From positions 310,001 through 374,000 of the forward strand of contig NZ_MPKW01000023.1 of NCBI RefSeq assembly GCF_009729415.1: a DNA stretch of 64,000 bases, read 5' to 3'. The DNA comes from Mycolicibacterium sp. CBMA 234. GTDB taxonomy: Bacteria; Actinomycetota; Actinomycetes; Mycobacteriales; Mycobacteriaceae. The notes under the pieces are model-generated. The model saw only the letters and a list, made by a program, of their open reading frames with translations. It searched no databases and was not told where the DNA came from. Position 1 is the stretch's first letter. Each line of letters starts with the position of its first letter. The position numbers and the translations under genes were made by a program. Positions 1 through 8,475 of this stretch are shown here, piece by piece.

Positions 1-1
1 C

Positions 2-721
2 GGTACCGAGGCGGTGCGCGGTGATCGGGCAGTGATCGAGTGGATTCGCGCCGTGGCACCGAACACCCGCCGGATGGTCAGTGTCTGCTCCGGCGCATTT
101 CTGCTCGCCGAGGCCGGCCTGCTCGACGGCTGCCGTGCCACCACTCACTGGGCCTCGGCCGAACACATGGCCCGCGAATTCCCAAGCGTCGTCGTCGATC
201 CGGAGCCGATCTTCATCCGGAGTTCCGAACGGGTGTGGACGGCGGCCGGGGTCACTGCCGGGATCGACCTGGCATTGAGCCTCGTCGAAGAAGACCACGG
301 CACCGAACTGGCCCAGACCGTGGCGCGGTGGTTGGTGCTGCCCCTGCGCCGGCCTGGCGGCCAAACCCAGTTCGCCGCGCCGGTCTGGATGCCCCGCGCC
401 AAGCGCGAACCGATCCGCGATGTGCAGCAGCTCATCGAGGCCGAACCCGGTGGCGCGCACAGCATTCCGGAACTGGCCCGCGCCGCGGCCATGAGTCCGC
501 GACATTTCACCCGCACCTTCACCGCCGAGGTCGGTGAGCCGCCCAGCATCTACGTCGAGCGGGTTCGTACCGACGCGGCCCGTCGCCAACTCACCGAGAC
601 CGACGACACCGTCACCGCCATCGCGGCCCGGTGCGGGTTCGGCAGCGCGGAGACATTGCGGCGCAGTTTCATTCGGCGCGTTGGGGTTTCGCCAGACCAG
701 TACCGCAAAACGTTCGCTTAG
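2..721 (+). CDS. GlxA-family AraC transcriptional regulator (5' truncated by window edge)
   Basis: The reading frame is open to the first base, so the true start lies upstream of the window; an internal GTG at 14 should not be taken as the start. The visible 239 residues hold the end of a DJ-1/PfpI-like (class I amidotransferase-like) domain with the VCSGAFLLAEAGLLDG nucleophile-elbow motif and TTHW. A C-terminal AraC double helix-turn-helix follows (SIPELARAAAMSPRHFTRTF, then a second helix pair ending SPDQYRKTF). Family members are DNA-binding regulators whose amidase-like domain probably senses a small ligand. It is followed after 10 bp by a stand-alone DJ-1/PfpI gene on the same strand, so the two are probably co-transcribed and the second may act on the metabolite sensed by the first. 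The target is unknown. Confidence 0.88.
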   Translation, partial: GTEAVRGDRAVIEWIRAVAPNTRRMVSVCSGAFLLAEAGLLDGCRATTHWASAEHMAREFPSVVVDPEPIFIRSSERVWTAAGVTAGIDLALSLVEEDHGTELAQTVARWLVLPLRRPGGQTQFAAPVWMPRAKREPIRDVQQLIEAEPGGAHSIPELARAAAMSPRHFTRTFTAEVGEPPSIYVERVRTDAARRQLTETDDTVTAIAARCGFGSAETLRRSFIRRVGVSPDQYRKTFA

Positions 722-731
722 AGGAGAGATC

Positions 732-1445
732 ATGCAAGTTGCCGTCGTCCTGTACCCGGGTTTCACCGCCCTCGACTTCATCGGTCCCTACGAGTCGCTG
801 CGCTGGCTGCCCGACACCGAGGTCCGCTTCGTCTGGCACGAGCCGGGTCCGATCGCCGCCGACTCCGCAGTGCTGTTGGTGGGCGCCACGCACTCGTTCG
901 ACGAGACGCCGACCCCGGACATCATCTTGATCCCCGGAGGATTCAGCACGCTCGAACACGCGCGTGACGAGAAGTTGTTGGACTGGCTCCGGCGGGCCCA
1001 CGAGACCACCACGTGGACTGCGTCGGTGTGCTCGGGTTCGGTGATCCTGGGCGCCGCAGGACTGCTGGAGGGCAAGCGCGCGACGTCGCATTGGGCGGCT
1101 GTCCAACTGCTGCGCACCTTCGGCGTCGAACCGGTCACGGACGAACGGATTGTGCAATCCGCGGACCGCATCGTCACCTGTGCGGGCGTTTCGGCCGGCA
1201 TCGACCTCGGATTGTGGCTGGCCGCGCAGATCGCCGGCGAAGACAAGGCCAAGGCCATCCAGCTGTCCATGGAGTACGACCCGCAGCCGCCGTTCGACTC
1301 CGGACATATGTCGAAGGCATCGGCGGCCACCAAGGCCAGCGCGACCGCGATGATGTCTCGCGAGCTGTTGAAACCCACCCAGCTCAAGGCCACCACCGCG
1401 CTCCTGTGGGATCAGGCGCTCAAGCGGGTCCGTTCCCGCCGCTGA
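732..1445 (+). CDS. DJ-1/PfpI family protein
   Basis: A 237-residue single-domain DJ-1/PfpI protein. The start ATG at 732 is preceded by the clear ribosome binding site GAGGAGAG at 721-728; the longer open frame upstream overlaps the regulator and is not needed. It opens with the typical VAVVLYPGFTALDFIGPYE and has the nucleophile elbow SVCSGSVILGAAGLLEGKRATSHW split around Cys near residue 103. Homologues include isonitrile hydratase-like and glyoxalase III-like enzymes, but substrate cannot be assigned from sequence. It shares the VCSG...TSHW signature with the amidase domain of the preceding regulator, suggesting a regulator-enzyme pair that arose from the same fold. Confidence 0.85.
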   Translation: MQVAVVLYPGFTALDFIGPYESLRWLPDTEVRFVWHEPGPIAADSAVLLVGATHSFDETPTPDIILIPGGFSTLEHARDEKLLDWLRRAHETTTWTASVCSGSVILGAAGLLEGKRATSHWAAVQLLRTFGVEPVTDERIVQSADRIVTCAGVSAGIDLGLWLAAQIAGEDKAKAIQLSMEYDPQPPFDSGHMSKASAATKASATAMMSRELLKPTQLKATTALLWDQALKRVRSRR

Positions 1446-1467
1446 CGGGTCCAGTAACCTCGGCCGG

Positions 1468-2256
1468 GTGAATCTGGCATACGACGACCGCGGCGGGACC
1501 GGCGAGCCGGTGCTGTTCATCGCAGGCCGAGGCGGCGCGGGCCGCACCTGGCACCTGCATCAGGTGCCGGCGTTCAAGCGGGCCGGCTACCGCTGCATCA
1601 CGTTCGACAACCGCGGCATCGGTGCCACCGAGAACGCCATCGGCTTCTCCACGGACCAGGCGGTCGCGGACACGGCGTCGCTCATCAACAAGGTCGTCGG
1701 CGGCCCGGTGCGCGTCGTGGGTGTCTCGATGGGGTCGTTCATCGCCCAGGAGCTCATGGTCGCCCGTCCCGAGCTGGTGTCCTCAGCGGTGCTGATGGCC
1801 ACCCGTGGTCGGGAGGACCGGGCCCGCACGTTCTTCCGTGAGGCGGAGCGGGCATTGCTTGCCGCGGGTATCGAGCTACCACCCGAAGTGGACGCGAAAA
1901 ACCGTCTGCTGGAGAACTTTTCACCCAAGACCCTGAACGACGACCGCGCCGTCCAGGACTGGATCGAGATGTTCACCATGTGGCCTACCAAGCCCACGCC
2001 AGGGTTGCGCGCCCAGCTGGCGGTCGCGCCGGAAACCAACCGGCTGCCGTTCTATCGGCAGGTTGCTGTGCCGGTTCAGGTGATCGGGTTCGCCAATGAC
2101 GTGGTGTTGCCGCCGCACCTGTCGAAGGAAGTGGCCGACGCCATGCCGCTGGGCCGCTACCTGGAGATCCCGGACGCCGGCCACCTCGGTTTCATCGAGC
2201 GTCCCGACGAGGTGAACGCCGCCGTGCTGGAATTCTTCGCCGCCAACCCGGTGTGA
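1468..2256 (+). CDS. bpoC: alpha/beta hydrolase, BpoC-like
   Basis: 262 residues, matching the length I recall for M. tuberculosis BpoC (Rv0554), which is likewise next to menD. It begins NLAYDD and carries AGRGGAGRTWH (oxyanion loop), the nucleophile elbow GVSMGSF with Ser87, Asp211 in GFANDVV and His239 in DAGHLGF, a complete Ser-Asp-His triad. BpoC was named a putative non-haem peroxidase, but the intact triad fits a serine hydrolase. Its fixed position beside menD has led to the idea that it takes part in menaquinone synthesis (a MenH-like role); that is inference. Start is GTG at 1468, 22 bp after the previous gene; stop lies 12 bp before menD. Confidence 0.87.
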   Translation: MNLAYDDRGGTGEPVLFIAGRGGAGRTWHLHQVPAFKRAGYRCITFDNRGIGATENAIGFSTDQAVADTASLINKVVGGPVRVVGVSMGSFIAQELMVARPELVSSAVLMATRGREDRARTFFREAERALLAAGIELPPEVDAKNRLLENFSPKTLNDDRAVQDWIEMFTMWPTKPTPGLRAQLAVAPETNRLPFYRQVAVPVQVIGFANDVVLPPHLSKEVADAMPLGRYLEIPDAGHLGFIERPDEVNAAVLEFFAANPV

Positions 2257-2268
2257 CACGCTGTAGCC

Positions 2269-3930
2269 ATGAACCCGTCGACGATTCAGGCGCGGGTCGT
2301 CGTCGACGAGCTGATTCGCGGCGGCGTCCGCGATGTGGTCCTGTGCCCCGGCTCGCGTAACGCGCCACTGGCGTTTGCCCTGGCCGCCGCAGACCGCGCC
2401 GGCCGCCTGCGGCTGCACGTCCGTATTGATGAGCGCACCGCCGGCTACCTGGCCGTCGGCCTGGCGGTGTCCGCCGGCTCGCCGGTCTGCATCGCGATGA
2501 CGTCGGGCACCGCGGTGGCCAACTTGGGCCCGGCGGTGATCGAGGCCAACTACGCCCGCGTGCCGCTGATCGTGCTCAGCGCCAACCGGCCCTACGAGCT
2601 GCTCGGCACCGGCGCCAACCAGACCATGGAGCAGCTGGGGATTTTCGGCACCCAGGTACGCGCCACCATCAGCCTCGGCCTGGCTGAGCCGACGGCCGAT
2701 GTGGCGGCGTGCAATGCCCAGTGGCGGTCGGCGACGTGTCGAGTTCTGGTGGCAGCCAAGGGTTCTCGCACCGCCAACGCCGGCCCGGTGCAGTTCGACA
2801 TCCCGCTGCGGGAACCGCTGGTGCCTGACTCCGAAGATGGAGCGGCTGACGGCGCCGAATATTCACCCGACGGCCGGCCCGACGGCCGGCCGTGGACCTA
2901 CACCCCGCCGGTGATGTTCGATCAGCCGCTCGAGATCGACCTGACTGCCGACACCATCGTCATCGCCGGTCATGGTGCGGGACGCCACGACAACCTGGCC
3001 CATTTGCCGACCGTCGCCGAACCGACCGCGCCGCCCGCCGACAACCCGCTGCACCCGCTGGCGCTGTCGCTCGTTGCGCCCAAGCAAGTGATCATGCTGG
3101 GCCGGCCGACGCTGCACCGCCCGGTATCGGCGCTGCTCGCCGACCCGCATGTGCCCGTCTATGCCCTGACCACCGGCCCCCGCTGGCCCGATGTGTCAGG
3201 CAACTCGCAGGCCACCGGCACCCGCGCGATCACCTCCGGCACGCCCGATCCGGCCTGGCTCAGCCGCTGCGCCGACGCCAATGCGCGCGCCGAGAACGCG
3301 GTCCGCGACCAGCTCCGGGCCTATCACCTGACCACCGGCCTGCACGTGGCGGCCGCGGTCGCCGACGGGCTGCAGCCGGGCGATCAACTGGTGCTCGGCG
3401 CGTCCAACCCGGTGCGCGACGCCGCGCTGGTCGGGCTGAACTCGCACGGCATCTCGGTGCGGTCCAACCGCGGCGTGGCGGGGATCGACGGCACGGTGTC
3501 CACCGCGATCGGTGCCGCGCTGGCCCACGAACGCCATGAGGACAGCGGCAAGACCGTCGCGCTCATCGGCGACCTGACCTTCGTCCACGACAGCTCCGGT
3601 CTGCTGGTCGGCCCCACCGAGCCGCTGCCGAAAGCGCTGACCATCGTGGTCTCCAACGACAACGGTGGCGGCATCTTCGAGCTGCTGGAGCAGGGCGACC
3701 CCCGCTTCTCCGACGTGTCGTCGCGCATCTTCGGCACCCCGCACGACGTTGACGTCGCCGCCCTGTGCCGCGCCTACCACGTCGAATGCCGTCAGGTGGA
3801 AGCCGACGGACTGGCTGCCGCACTCCGCGAGCCGTTCGAGGGCATGCGCGTGCTGGAGGTCAAGGCGGACCGGTCCACGTTGCGCTCCCTGCACGCTTCG
3901 ATACGGGCGGCGATCAAGGCCGCTCCTTGA
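2269..3930 (+). CDS. menD: SEPHCHC synthase MenD
   Basis: Thiamine-diphosphate enzyme that joins isochorismate and 2-oxoglutarate to give 2-succinyl-5-enolpyruvyl-6-hydroxy-3-cyclohexene-1-carboxylate, the first committed step of menaquinone synthesis. 553 residues, the usual mycobacterial size. Visible features: CPGSRNAPLAFA at 26-37, IDERTAGY with the cofactor-activating Glu near 55, MTSGTAVANLGPAV, and the C-terminal ThDP/Mg binding region GDLTFVHDSSGLL (from 434) and NDNGGGIFELLEQGD (from 463). An in-frame 12-bp tandem duplication encodes DGRPDGRP in the variable linker near residue 203. It overlaps the next gene by four bases (TTGA), implying translational coupling. Confidence 0.97.
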   Translation: MNPSTIQARVVVDELIRGGVRDVVLCPGSRNAPLAFALAAADRAGRLRLHVRIDERTAGYLAVGLAVSAGSPVCIAMTSGTAVANLGPAVIEANYARVPLIVLSANRPYELLGTGANQTMEQLGIFGTQVRATISLGLAEPTADVAACNAQWRSATCRVLVAAKGSRTANAGPVQFDIPLREPLVPDSEDGAADGAEYSPDGRPDGRPWTYTPPVMFDQPLEIDLTADTIVIAGHGAGRHDNLAHLPTVAEPTAPPADNPLHPLALSLVAPKQVIMLGRPTLHRPVSALLADPHVPVYALTTGPRWPDVSGNSQATGTRAITSGTPDPAWLSRCADANARAENAVRDQLRAYHLTTGLHVAAAVADGLQPGDQLVLGASNPVRDAALVGLNSHGISVRSNRGVAGIDGTVSTAIGAALAHERHEDSGKTVALIGDLTFVHDSSGLLVGPTEPLPKALTIVVSNDNGGGIFELLEQGDPRFSDVSSRIFGTPHDVDVAALCRAYHVECRQVEADGLAAALREPFEGMRVLEVKADRSTLRSLHASIRAAIKAAP

Positions 3931-4442
3931 TCGGGGCCGCCCTCATCAACCGGGCCAATGAGCTGTGGGACAGCCTGCTTCCGCATGTGTTCGGCAATTG
4001 CGAAGAGACCCGGTCGCAGCGGATCATCCGCCGTATCCGAGTGGGCGTCGTCATCATGGCCTGCCTGGTGACGCTGCAGTCGGTACTGCTGGTGCTCGGC
4101 GCCTGGCGCAATGACCAGCAGATCGAACACAACATGGGTACCGCGGCTGCCGAGGTGCTCTCGGCGGGTCCGCGGCGCTCCACCATCGAGTTCGTGACGC
4201 CCAACCGCGTTACCTACCGGCCTGAGCTCGGCGTGCTGTATCCGTCCGAGCTGGAGACCGGGATGCGCATCTACGTCGAGTACGACCGCAGCAACCCGGA
4301 CCTGGTACGGGTGCAGAACCGCAACGCGTCGCTGGCTGTCATCCCGGCCGGCTCGATCGCCGTGGTGGGATGGTTGATGGCAGGCCTGGTGCTGGGTGTT
4401 CTGGCCCTGGTGCAGCGTCGAATCGACCGGTCCGCCGATTAA
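3927..4442 (+). CDS. DUF3592-like two-helix membrane protein (Rv0556-like)
   Basis: 171 residues if started at TTG 3927, whose last two bases are the first two of the menD stop. This gives the length I recall for the M. tuberculosis protein in the same place, so it is preferred over an upstream start inside menD. There is one transmembrane helix near residues 35-55 (VVIMACLVTLQSVLLVLGAW), an extracytoplasmic beta-rich domain (FVTPNRVTYRPELGVLYPSE) and a second helix near 140-160, as in DUF3592 proteins. Function is unknown. Conservation and overlap with menD suggest co-expression with menaquinone synthesis. Its stop overlaps that of the convergent lipoprotein gene. Confidence 0.82.
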   Translation: MIGAALINRANELWDSLLPHVFGNCEETRSQRIIRRIRVGVVIMACLVTLQSVLLVLGAWRNDQQIEHNMGTAAAEVLSAGPRRSTIEFVTPNRVTYRPELGVLYPSELETGMRIYVEYDRSNPDLVRVQNRNASLAVIPAGSIAVVGWLMAGLVLGVLALVQRRIDRSAD

Positions 4443-5125
4443 GCGGTCGGCTGGCCGCCGATCAACTTGGCCAGCCAGCCCGCCTCTTGGATGTCGACCA
4501 CGGCATTGCCGCCCAGATCGAACACGGTCGGAGTGCCCGCGTCACCGCCGCGGATCTGTTGTAGCCGGGCTTCGTTGGCGCTCGTCATGTCGTCGGTGTT
4601 CAGCGCACGTTGGCCGGACTGGATGGCGGCCACCGCGGCGGAACTGACGCCGCTGTCGGTGGCCCAGCCCGCGAGCTGTCCGTCGGACGGCGGCGAGCCA
4701 CCGGGGTTTTGGTGGCCCCACAGAGTCTGGACGTACGCCTGCAGCGCCGGGGCTGACGTGCCGTGCGCCGCCGCCAGGAACAGCGCGCCCGCGACCTTGG
4801 CGGAATAGGGGTAGTCGGTGTCCAGGAAGGTCACCGGGCGGTACGTCACCGTCAGCAGCCCGAGGGCGATCAGGCCCTTCATCTCCGGTCCGTCGGTGTC
4901 CTGCAGGTGTGCGCAGTGGGTGCACTGCGGCTCGGTGTACACCTCGATCTGCGCAGGCGCGTCGGGCCGTCCCGCGATGATGCCGAAGCCGTCCGCGGTG
5001 ACTGAAACACCCGGCATGTCGGGGTCTTGCACTGCCGATCCGGTGACGGTGCGGCCGCAGCCGGTGAATACCAGGAGGGCCACCAGCGCGTGGCCAAAAA
5101 CAAGGATCAGCCGAGGTAGACGCAT
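4439..5125 (-). CDS. DsbA-like thioredoxin-fold lipoprotein
   Basis: 228 residues. The N-terminus is a lipoprotein signal peptide with lipobox FTGC (Cys near 23), so the product should be anchored on the outer face of the plasma membrane. The body is a DsbA/DsbG-type thioredoxin fold with the redox pair CTHC in VYTEPQCTHCAHLQD (near residues 69-72) and a cis-Pro loop GTPTVFDLGG near 200. Such proteins form or isomerise disulfides in exported proteins, or donate electrons outside the cytoplasm. It runs against its neighbours and its stop overlaps the preceding convergent stop. I do not recall it at this place in M. tuberculosis, so it is probably an insertion into the men cluster. Confidence 0.83.
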   Translation of the reverse strand: MRLPRLILVFGHALVALLVFTGCGRTVTGSAVQDPDMPGVSVTADGFGIIAGRPDAPAQIEVYTEPQCTHCAHLQDTDGPEMKGLIALGLLTVTYRPVTFLDTDYPYSAKVAGALFLAAAHGTSAPALQAYVQTLWGHQNPGGSPPSDGQLAGWATDSGVSSAAVAAIQSGQRALNTDDMTSANEARLQQIRGGDAGTPTVFDLGGNAVVDIQEAGWLAKLIGGQPTA

Positions 5126-5248
5126 GCTCGCCTCTTTTCTCGCCTGGTGCGAGAGACGATACCGGCGGTAACCCGAGTTGTGCGGGTCTTCGCGTCGCGT
5201 ACCCCTTTCGGCAACCTAACGGTCAAACGGCGCTGCCAGCCTGCAGAT

Positions 5249-6376
5249 GTGCGGGTTGCGATCGTGGCGGAGTCCTTTCTCCCGAATGTCAACGGCGTCA
5301 CCAATTCGGTGCTCCGGGTGCTGGAGCATCTGCGCCGGAATGGGCATGAAGCCCTGGTGATAGCGCCGGATACCCCGCGCGGCGAGGAACCTGCCGAGGG
5401 CGTCTACGGGGATGTGCGCGTGCACCGTGTCCCGTCCCGGATGTTCCCGAAGGTGACGTCCCTGCCGCTGGGGGTGCCCCGGCCGCGGATGGTGCGCGTG
5501 CTGCGCGAATTCCGGCCTGACGTCGTGCATCTGGCTTCGCCCGCGCTGCTCGGCTACGGCGGATTGCACGCGGCGCGCTTCCTCGGGGTGCCGACTGTCG
5601 CGGTGTTCCAGACCGATATCGCCGGATTCGCCAAGAGCTACGGCGTCGGCATGATGACCAATGTCGCGTGGGCCTGGAACCGGCATCTGCACTCACGTGC
5701 AGACCGGACTTTGGCGCCGTCCACCGCGACGATGGAAGACCTTGTCTCGCATCGGATTCCGCGGGTGCACAAGTGGGCCCGTGGGGTCGACGTCACCGGC
5801 TTCGCACCGTCGGCGCGCAGCACGGCGTTGCGGGCGCAGTGGTCGCCCGAGGGCAAGCCGGTGGTGGGCTTCGTCGGCCGGTTGGCTCCGGAGAAGCACG
5901 TGGAACGCCTGGCGGCGTTGGCCGACCGGGATGACCTGCAGCTGGTCGTGGTCGGTGAGGGCATCGACCAGCCCAAGCTCGAAAAGTTGCTGCCCACAGC
6001 AGTTTTCACTGGTGCGCTGTATGGCCAGGAGCTCGCGACGGCGTACGCCAGCATGGATGTGTTCGTGCACCCGGGTGAGCATGAGACGTTCTGTCAGGCC
6101 GTGCAGGAGGCAATGGCGTCCGGCCTGCCGGTGATCGCGCCCGACGCGGGCGGCCCGCGCGACCTGGTGACACCGATGCACACCGGATTGCTGTTGCCGG
6201 TAGCCGATTTCGAAGCGTCGCTGCCCGCGGCGGTGACTCACCTGCTCGACGAGCGGAGCCGGTACTCGCTGGCTGCGCGCCGCAGCGTCCTGGGCCGGAC
6301 CTGGCCCGCCATCTGCGACGAGCTGCTCGGCCACTACGCCGCAGTGCTCGGCGAGCGGCGCGCCCTCGCCGCTTAG
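5249..6376 (+). CDS. mgtA: GDP-mannose-dependent alpha-mannosyltransferase MgtA
   Basis: 375 residues. GTG 5249 gives the N-terminus VRVAIVAESFLPNVNGVTNS typical of this family; the open frame upstream is not conserved-looking. GT-B glycosyltransferase of family 4: acceptor domain with the GVTNSVLRVLEHL glycine loop, then the donor domain with GFVGRLAPEKHVERL, HPGEHETFCQAVQEAMASG (the E-x7-E motif) and APDAGGPRDLV. The M. tuberculosis ortholog (Rv0557, earlier called PimB) mannosylates a glucuronic-acid diacylglycerol anchor to make a lipomannan-like glycolipid at the cytoplasmic side of the membrane. Same position relative to menD and menG as in M. tuberculosis. Confidence 0.93.
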   Translation: MRVAIVAESFLPNVNGVTNSVLRVLEHLRRNGHEALVIAPDTPRGEEPAEGVYGDVRVHRVPSRMFPKVTSLPLGVPRPRMVRVLREFRPDVVHLASPALLGYGGLHAARFLGVPTVAVFQTDIAGFAKSYGVGMMTNVAWAWNRHLHSRADRTLAPSTATMEDLVSHRIPRVHKWARGVDVTGFAPSARSTALRAQWSPEGKPVVGFVGRLAPEKHVERLAALADRDDLQLVVVGEGIDQPKLEKLLPTAVFTGALYGQELATAYASMDVFVHPGEHETFCQAVQEAMASGLPVIAPDAGGPRDLVTPMHTGLLLPVADFEASLPAAVTHLLDERSRYSLAARRSVLGRTWPAICDELLGHYAAVLGERRALAA

Positions 6377-6416
6377 CCCTCTCCCGCGGGGCTTTCTGCC
6401 TCGAGCTCCCCACTTC

Positions 6417-6479
6417 CGCGAGCGTGCGTGTCTGCACCCGACACGCCGCAATTGGCGTGCATTAACGCGGCGCTCGCGA
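6417..6479. repeat. intergenic palindromic repeat, GCGAGCGTGCG family (copy 1)
   Basis: Begins CGCGAGCGTGCG and ends CGGCGCTCGCG, an imperfect inverted repeat. The 32 bases from 6418 match the first unit at 8338 with one difference. It sits exactly at the broken edge of the hydrolase remnant that follows. Bases 6377-6416 after mgtA show nothing recognisable. Confidence 0.6.
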
Positions 6480-6483
6480 CCCC

Positions 6484-6692
6484 GGCTGGTTGGTCGCGCC
6501 CGCTGCTGCTGATCTCCCGGCACCGAGGATCGCACCGTTCCGCTCAAGGTCGCCCAGCAGGTGTGCAAGATGTATTCGAAGGTGCAGTCGTTCCACGAGT
6601 TCGAAGGTCGCGTGCATTCCCTGACCGTCGGCGCGGGCTGGCGCGACGTGGCCGACGTGGTCCTGAAATGTTTCGAGGACAAGGGGTTCTGA
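6484..6692 (+). pseudogene. C-terminal remnant of an alpha/beta hydrolase, frameshifted
   Basis: In the frame ending at TGA 6690 the DNA reads GTEDRTVPLKVAQQV, then HEFEGRVHSLTVGAGWRDVA and VVLKCFEDKGF. This is the C-terminal third of a serine alpha/beta hydrolase, with the acid residue in EDRTVP and the catalytic His in GRVHSL. The preceding stretch PLLLIS belongs to the same protein but lies in another frame: one surplus C in the CCC run at 6516-6518 separates LLLIS from GTEDRTVP. No start codon or nucleophile elbow remains, and a palindromic repeat lies directly upstream. It ends one base before the MDR gene, so the intact gene was probably its operon partner. Confidence 0.72.
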
Positions 6693-6693
6693 G

Positions 6694-7638
6694 ATGACGA
6701 CCATGACCGCCCTTCGCGCGCATCACCGCGGCGGCCCCGAAGTACTCGTCGTGGAGCAGGCGCCGGTCCCGGTGCCTGCTCCCGGCGAGGTGCTCATCGC
6801 GGTAAGCGCAGCCGCCATCACGTTCGACGAATTGACTTGGGACGAAACCTGGTTGCGCGACGGTGTCGACCGCACGCCGACCATCCCGTCGCACGAAGTG
6901 TCGGGCGTGGTGGCCGCTGTCGCCGACGATGTCACCGATTTCGCCGTCGGTGACGAGGTGTTCGGGCTGATCCAGTTCGACCGGGACGGCGCTGCCGCCG
7001 AGTACGTCACGGTGCCCGCGGCAGACTTGGCGCCCCGGCCTCGGACCGTTTCGCACTCGGTGTCGGCGGCTCTGCCGCTGGCCGGGCTGACGGCCTGGCA
7101 GGCGCTGGTCGATCATGCCCGCGTGCAGCCCGGTGAACGGGTTCTCGTGCATGGCGGCGCGGGCGGCGTCGGCGCACTCACCGTGCAACTGGCCGTCGCA
7201 CTCGGCGCAGATGTCACCACCACAGTCCGCAGCGACGAGGCCCGCGACGTCGCCGCGAGCTTCGGCGCCCGGCGCGTCATCGACACCCGCACCGAGCAGT
7301 TCGACGGGGAAGGGGTCGAGTACGACGTCGTCATCGACACCATCGGCGGACAGACGCTCGAACGGTCCCTCGGGATCGTGCGGCCCGGTGGCCGGCTGGT
7401 CACGTTGTCGGCGCCACCGCCACAGGGGCGTGCCGAGGCGCTCCAGATCGAGGCCATCTTCTTCATCGTCGTGCCCGACCGCGGGCAGCTGAACCGTCTC
7501 ACCGAGCTCGTCGACGGCTCGAAACTACATGTCGCGATCGCCGCCAGCTACCCGCTGACCGAGGGCCGCGCCGCCTTCGAAATTGGTCGCGCGCCGCGTC
7601 GCCGACCCGGTAAAACTGTTATTACCGTTCGTGATTGA
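6694..7638 (+). CDS. NADP-dependent oxidoreductase, quinone-oxidoreductase-like MDR
   Basis: 314 residues of the medium-chain dehydrogenase/reductase superfamily. There is an N-terminal GroES-like domain (HRGGPEVLVVEQAPVPVPAP, HEVSGVVAAV, VGDEVFGL) and a Rossmann domain with the nucleotide-binding run VHGGAGGVGALTVQLA near residue 150. The zinc ligands of classical alcohol dehydrogenases are absent, as in zeta-crystallin/QOR-type enzymes that reduce quinones or enones with NADPH. ATG 6694 follows the hydrolase remnant's stop by one base. The nitroreductase gene follows 12 bp later, and the two probably form a small electrophile-reducing operon. Confidence 0.85.
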   Translation: MTTMTALRAHHRGGPEVLVVEQAPVPVPAPGEVLIAVSAAAITFDELTWDETWLRDGVDRTPTIPSHEVSGVVAAVADDVTDFAVGDEVFGLIQFDRDGAAAEYVTVPAADLAPRPRTVSHSVSAALPLAGLTAWQALVDHARVQPGERVLVHGGAGGVGALTVQLAVALGADVTTTVRSDEARDVAASFGARRVIDTRTEQFDGEGVEYDVVIDTIGGQTLERSLGIVRPGGRLVTLSAPPPQGRAEALQIEAIFFIVVPDRGQLNRLTELVDGSKLHVAIAASYPLTEGRAAFEIGRAPRRRPGKTVITVRD

Positions 7639-7650
7639 GCAAGGGACCAC

Positions 7651-8304
7651 ATGTACGACCTGGAACAGGCCATTACTGACCGTCATTCCACCCGGCTGTT
7701 CCTGCGTGACAAGCCGGTGCCCACAGAGCTGGTGACGGAGTCCCTCGAACTCGGCGTCCGGGCGCCCTCGAACTCCAATGTCCAGCCCTGGCATGTGGTG
7801 TTCGCCTCCGGGCCGGCGCGCGACCGCCTAGCCAAAGCGCTGCTGGCGCAGGCCGACACCGCGAGCCCCATCGTGCCGCCGCTACCTGAATCGTTCGCGC
7901 ACCAGCGTCGTGAGCTCGGCGCGCTGCTGTACGGAACGATGGGGGTGCCGCGCGACGACAAGGAAGCCAGAAGGATTGCCGTGCTGCGGAATTGGGAGTT
8001 CTTCGGAGCGCCGCTGACCGGCATCGTCTGCATGCACCGAGACCTGGACCATGTTGATGCACTGGGGGTCGGCATGTTCCTGCAGACCTTCCTGCTGGCG
8101 CTCACCGCGCGCGGGCTGGGCAGCTGTGTCCAGGTTTCCGTCGCAGGCTACCCCGACGTCCTGCGGGAACAGCTCGATATCAGCGACGACTACCGCATCC
8201 TGTGCGGGGTGGCCATCGGTTACGAAGATCCCGACTTCGCCGCCAATTCCCTGAACGTGCCGCGAAATCCGTTGGACCACAACTTCGTCTTCAAGACCGA
8301 CTGA
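7651..8304 (+). CDS. nitroreductase family protein (FMN)
   Basis: 217 residues with the nitroreductase fold. RHSTRLFLRDKPVP near residue 12 is the N-terminal FMN phosphate-binding segment, APSNSNVQPWHVVF near 38 is the second FMN segment, and the C-terminal half has GLGSCVQVS and ILCGVAIGYEDPD. Family enzymes reduce nitro compounds or quinones with NAD(P)H using FMN and act as homodimers in the cytoplasm. The substrate cannot be predicted. It lies 12 bp after the MDR oxidoreductase, probably in the same transcript. Confidence 0.88.
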   Translation: MYDLEQAITDRHSTRLFLRDKPVPTELVTESLELGVRAPSNSNVQPWHVVFASGPARDRLAKALLAQADTASPIVPPLPESFAHQRRELGALLYGTMGVPRDDKEARRIAVLRNWEFFGAPLTGIVCMHRDLDHVDALGVGMFLQTFLLALTARGLGSCVQVSVAGYPDVLREQLDISDDYRILCGVAIGYEDPDFAANSLNVPRNPLDHNFVFKTD

Positions 8305-8335
8305 CCTGGTCCCCGCGCCCGTGAGTTCCTCACTC

Positions 8336-8465
8336 CCGCGAGCGTGCGTGTCTGCACCCAACACGCCGCGTCCGTAATGCGCTACGCGCACGCTCGCGGC
8401 CGGCGAGCGTGCGCGAATTGCACGCGACACACCGCAAGAGCCCGTACAGACACGCACGCTCGCGG
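8336..8465. repeat. pair of palindromic repeats, GCGAGCGTGCG family (copies 2 and 3)
   Basis: Two head-to-tail hairpin units. Unit 1 has perfect 13-bp arms CCGCGAGCGTGCG at 8336-8348 and its complement at 8387-8399. Unit 2 has 11-bp arms GCGAGCGTGCG at 8403-8413 and the complement at 8453-8463. The inner part of unit 1 (TGTCTGCACCCAACACGCCGC) is shared with the copy at 6417. The block fills the gap between two convergent genes and could also stop transcription from both sides. Confidence 0.68.
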
Positions 8466-8475
8466 GAGGTGAGGG

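Noticed and set aside
2863..2892. 12-bp tandem repeat inside menD as a regulatory element
   Set aside because: In-frame duplication (DGRPDGRP) in a variable linker; no sign of function beyond protein length change.
8336..8465. Two repeat units that look like the start of a CRISPR array
   Set aside because: Units are palindromic hairpins with only two copies and no regular spacer length, and no cas genes are in the window.
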